Under the pieces are notes generated by a model. It did no database searches. It saw only the letters and a list, made by a program, of their open reading frames with translations, and was not told the origin of the DNA. A DNA stretch of 6,516 nt from Spirochaetia bacterium (GTDB lineage Bacteria; Spirochaetota; Spirochaetia; PWKH01). The translations under genes and the position numbers were made by a program. Of this stretch, positions 5,834 through 6,516 are shown one piece after another; position 1 is the stretch's first letter, and every line of letters starts with the position of its first letter. The DNA lies in contig SKXS01000046.1 in assembly GCA_007128345.1 (NCBI GenBank), positions 1 to 6,516 on the forward strand, given 5' to 3'.

Positions 5834-6516
5834 ATGTGCTTCACTATGTCTCTGGTCAGAGAGCGTTGGGAGCTTGAAGAGGAATTTTCCGCGCTCTTTG
5901 AGGAAATAGAAGGATATAGCGCCTACCAGGCTTCGGGGTTCACGCATCCGGCATGGCCTGTCATACCTGCAGGAGACAGCAGTCGGGCGCTGGCTGTTCG
6001 CTGGGGGCTGGTCCCGTTCTGGGCGAAGACACAGGAAGATGCCCGATCCATACGGACCAAGACGCTCAACTCACGCAGCGAGACTGCCCACCAGCTCCCG
6101 TCCTTCAGAAGTCTCGTGAATGCCCGACGATGCATCATCCCTGTGGACGGTTTTTTTGAGCCGCACCGATATGAAGGAAAAAGCTATCCGTTCTACATCC
6201 GCCGGAAGGACGGCAGGCCTTTTGCCCTGGCCGGGCTCTGGGATGCCAATCCAGGACTGGAAATCAGCACCTTTACGGTTCTCACGCTTCCTGCAGCGGG
6301 CATTATCGCTGACATCCATAACGAGAAGCTCAGGATGCCGCTGCTGCTTCCGGGAGAACTGTACGCAAGGTGGGCCGACCCCGGGGTTACCTGGGAGGAG
6401 GCCAATACACACGCCTGGGAAGCCGCAGTGCGCATGACCGGTGAGCTTACCGCGCATCCCGTCGGACCGCTTCTCTACTCACGCAGGACTGATACCAACA
6501 TCCCTGAGGTGCGTGC
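5834..6516 (+). CDS. yedK: SRAP (YedK/HMCES) family abasic-site DNA-protein crosslinking protein, cut by the right edge
   Basis: Family members recognise abasic sites in single-stranded DNA and form a thiazolidine crosslink through cysteine 2, shielding the site. The visible 227 residues begin MCFTMSL, so Cys2 is in place once Met1 is removed; this fixes the start at ATG 5834. Further family marks are ASGFTHPAWPVI (33-44), RWGLVPFWAK (56-65), KTLNSRSET (76-84, with N79 and R81), SFRSLVNARRCIIPVDGFFEP (90-110, active-site E109), FALAGLW (130-136), TFTVLTLPA (146-154) and DIHNEKLRMPLLL (160-172, with H162). These match YedK's Cys, Asn, Glu and His active-site residues. The common tryptophan after the active-site glutamate (FEW) is proline here. 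Most of the protein is present and its end should lie shortly beyond the window. It is transcribed divergently from speA across a 137-bp gap. No Shine-Dalgarno beyond AGGG immediately next to the ATG is seen. Confidence 0.94.
   Translation, partial: MCFTMSLVRERWELEEEFSALFEEIEGYSAYQASGFTHPAWPVIPAGDSSRALAVRWGLVPFWAKTQEDARSIRTKTLNSRSETAHQLPSFRSLVNARRCIIPVDGFFEPHRYEGKSYPFYIRRKDGRPFALAGLWDANPGLEISTFTVLTLPAAGIIADIHNEKLRMPLLLPGELYARWADPGVTWEEANTHAWEAAVRMTGELTAHPVGPLLYSRRTDTNIPEVR
5849..5862. repeat. Short inverted repeat at the 5' end of the SRAP gene
   Basis: TCTCTG and CAGAGA are exact inverted arms separated by GT, starting 15 nt after the first base of the SRAP ATG. The position, just downstream of the putative transcription start, would suit an operator or a small mRNA hairpin. 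It is short enough to be chance. Confidence 0.4.

Noticed and set aside
6071..6457. A 128-codon open frame on the minus strand
   Set aside because: It is antisense to the clearly recognisable SRAP gene and shows no domain or credible ribosome site.

Overview
The window reads as a compact chromosomal segment from a bacterium of moderately high GC. It holds a five-gene block on the minus strand and one divergent gene on the plus strand. Nothing in it looks mobile, viral or degraded, and no RNA genes were seen. The taxon cannot be fixed from this sequence. Strong AGGAGG-type ribosome binding sites, an MCFT-type SRAP protein and an exonuclease I gene suggest a Gram-negative lineage, possibly Spirochaetota. 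The clear Shine-Dalgarno sites argue mildly against Bacteroidota. This placement is weak inference.

Layout, following transcription on the minus strand from right to left: speA (arginine decarboxylase, 5696-3768), a saccharopine-dehydrogenase-like carboxy(nor)spermidine dehydrogenase (3766-2540), nspC (carboxynorspermidine decarboxylase, 2547-1414), speB (agmatinase, 1417-506), and the N-terminal third of sbcB (exonuclease I, from 494 off the left edge). Junctions are extremely tight: 1 nt between speA and the dehydrogenase, an 8-nt overlap at dehydrogenase/nspC, a 4-nt GTGA overlap at nspC/speB, and 11 nt (possibly another GTGA overlap) at speB/sbcB. This is almost certainly one operon.

The first four genes encode a complete route from arginine to spermidine without S-adenosylmethionine decarboxylase or spermidine synthase: arginine to agmatine (SpeA), agmatine to putrescine plus urea (SpeB), putrescine plus aspartate semialdehyde to carboxyspermidine (dehydrogenase), and carboxyspermidine to spermidine (NspC). 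The enzyme families are well known, so the pathway itself is not new. Its packing into one operon with sbcB as the distal gene is the more unusual aspect.

A 137-bp gap (5697-5833) separates speA from a divergent gene for an SRAP/HMCES/YedK family protein (5834 to the right edge), which crosslinks to abasic sites in single-stranded DNA. The polyamine operon is therefore flanked by two genes acting on single-stranded DNA. Within speA, a perfect 22-bp and a perfect 16-bp palindrome coincide with codons for active-site motifs. These are the most striking pieces of sequence structure not explained simply by annotation.
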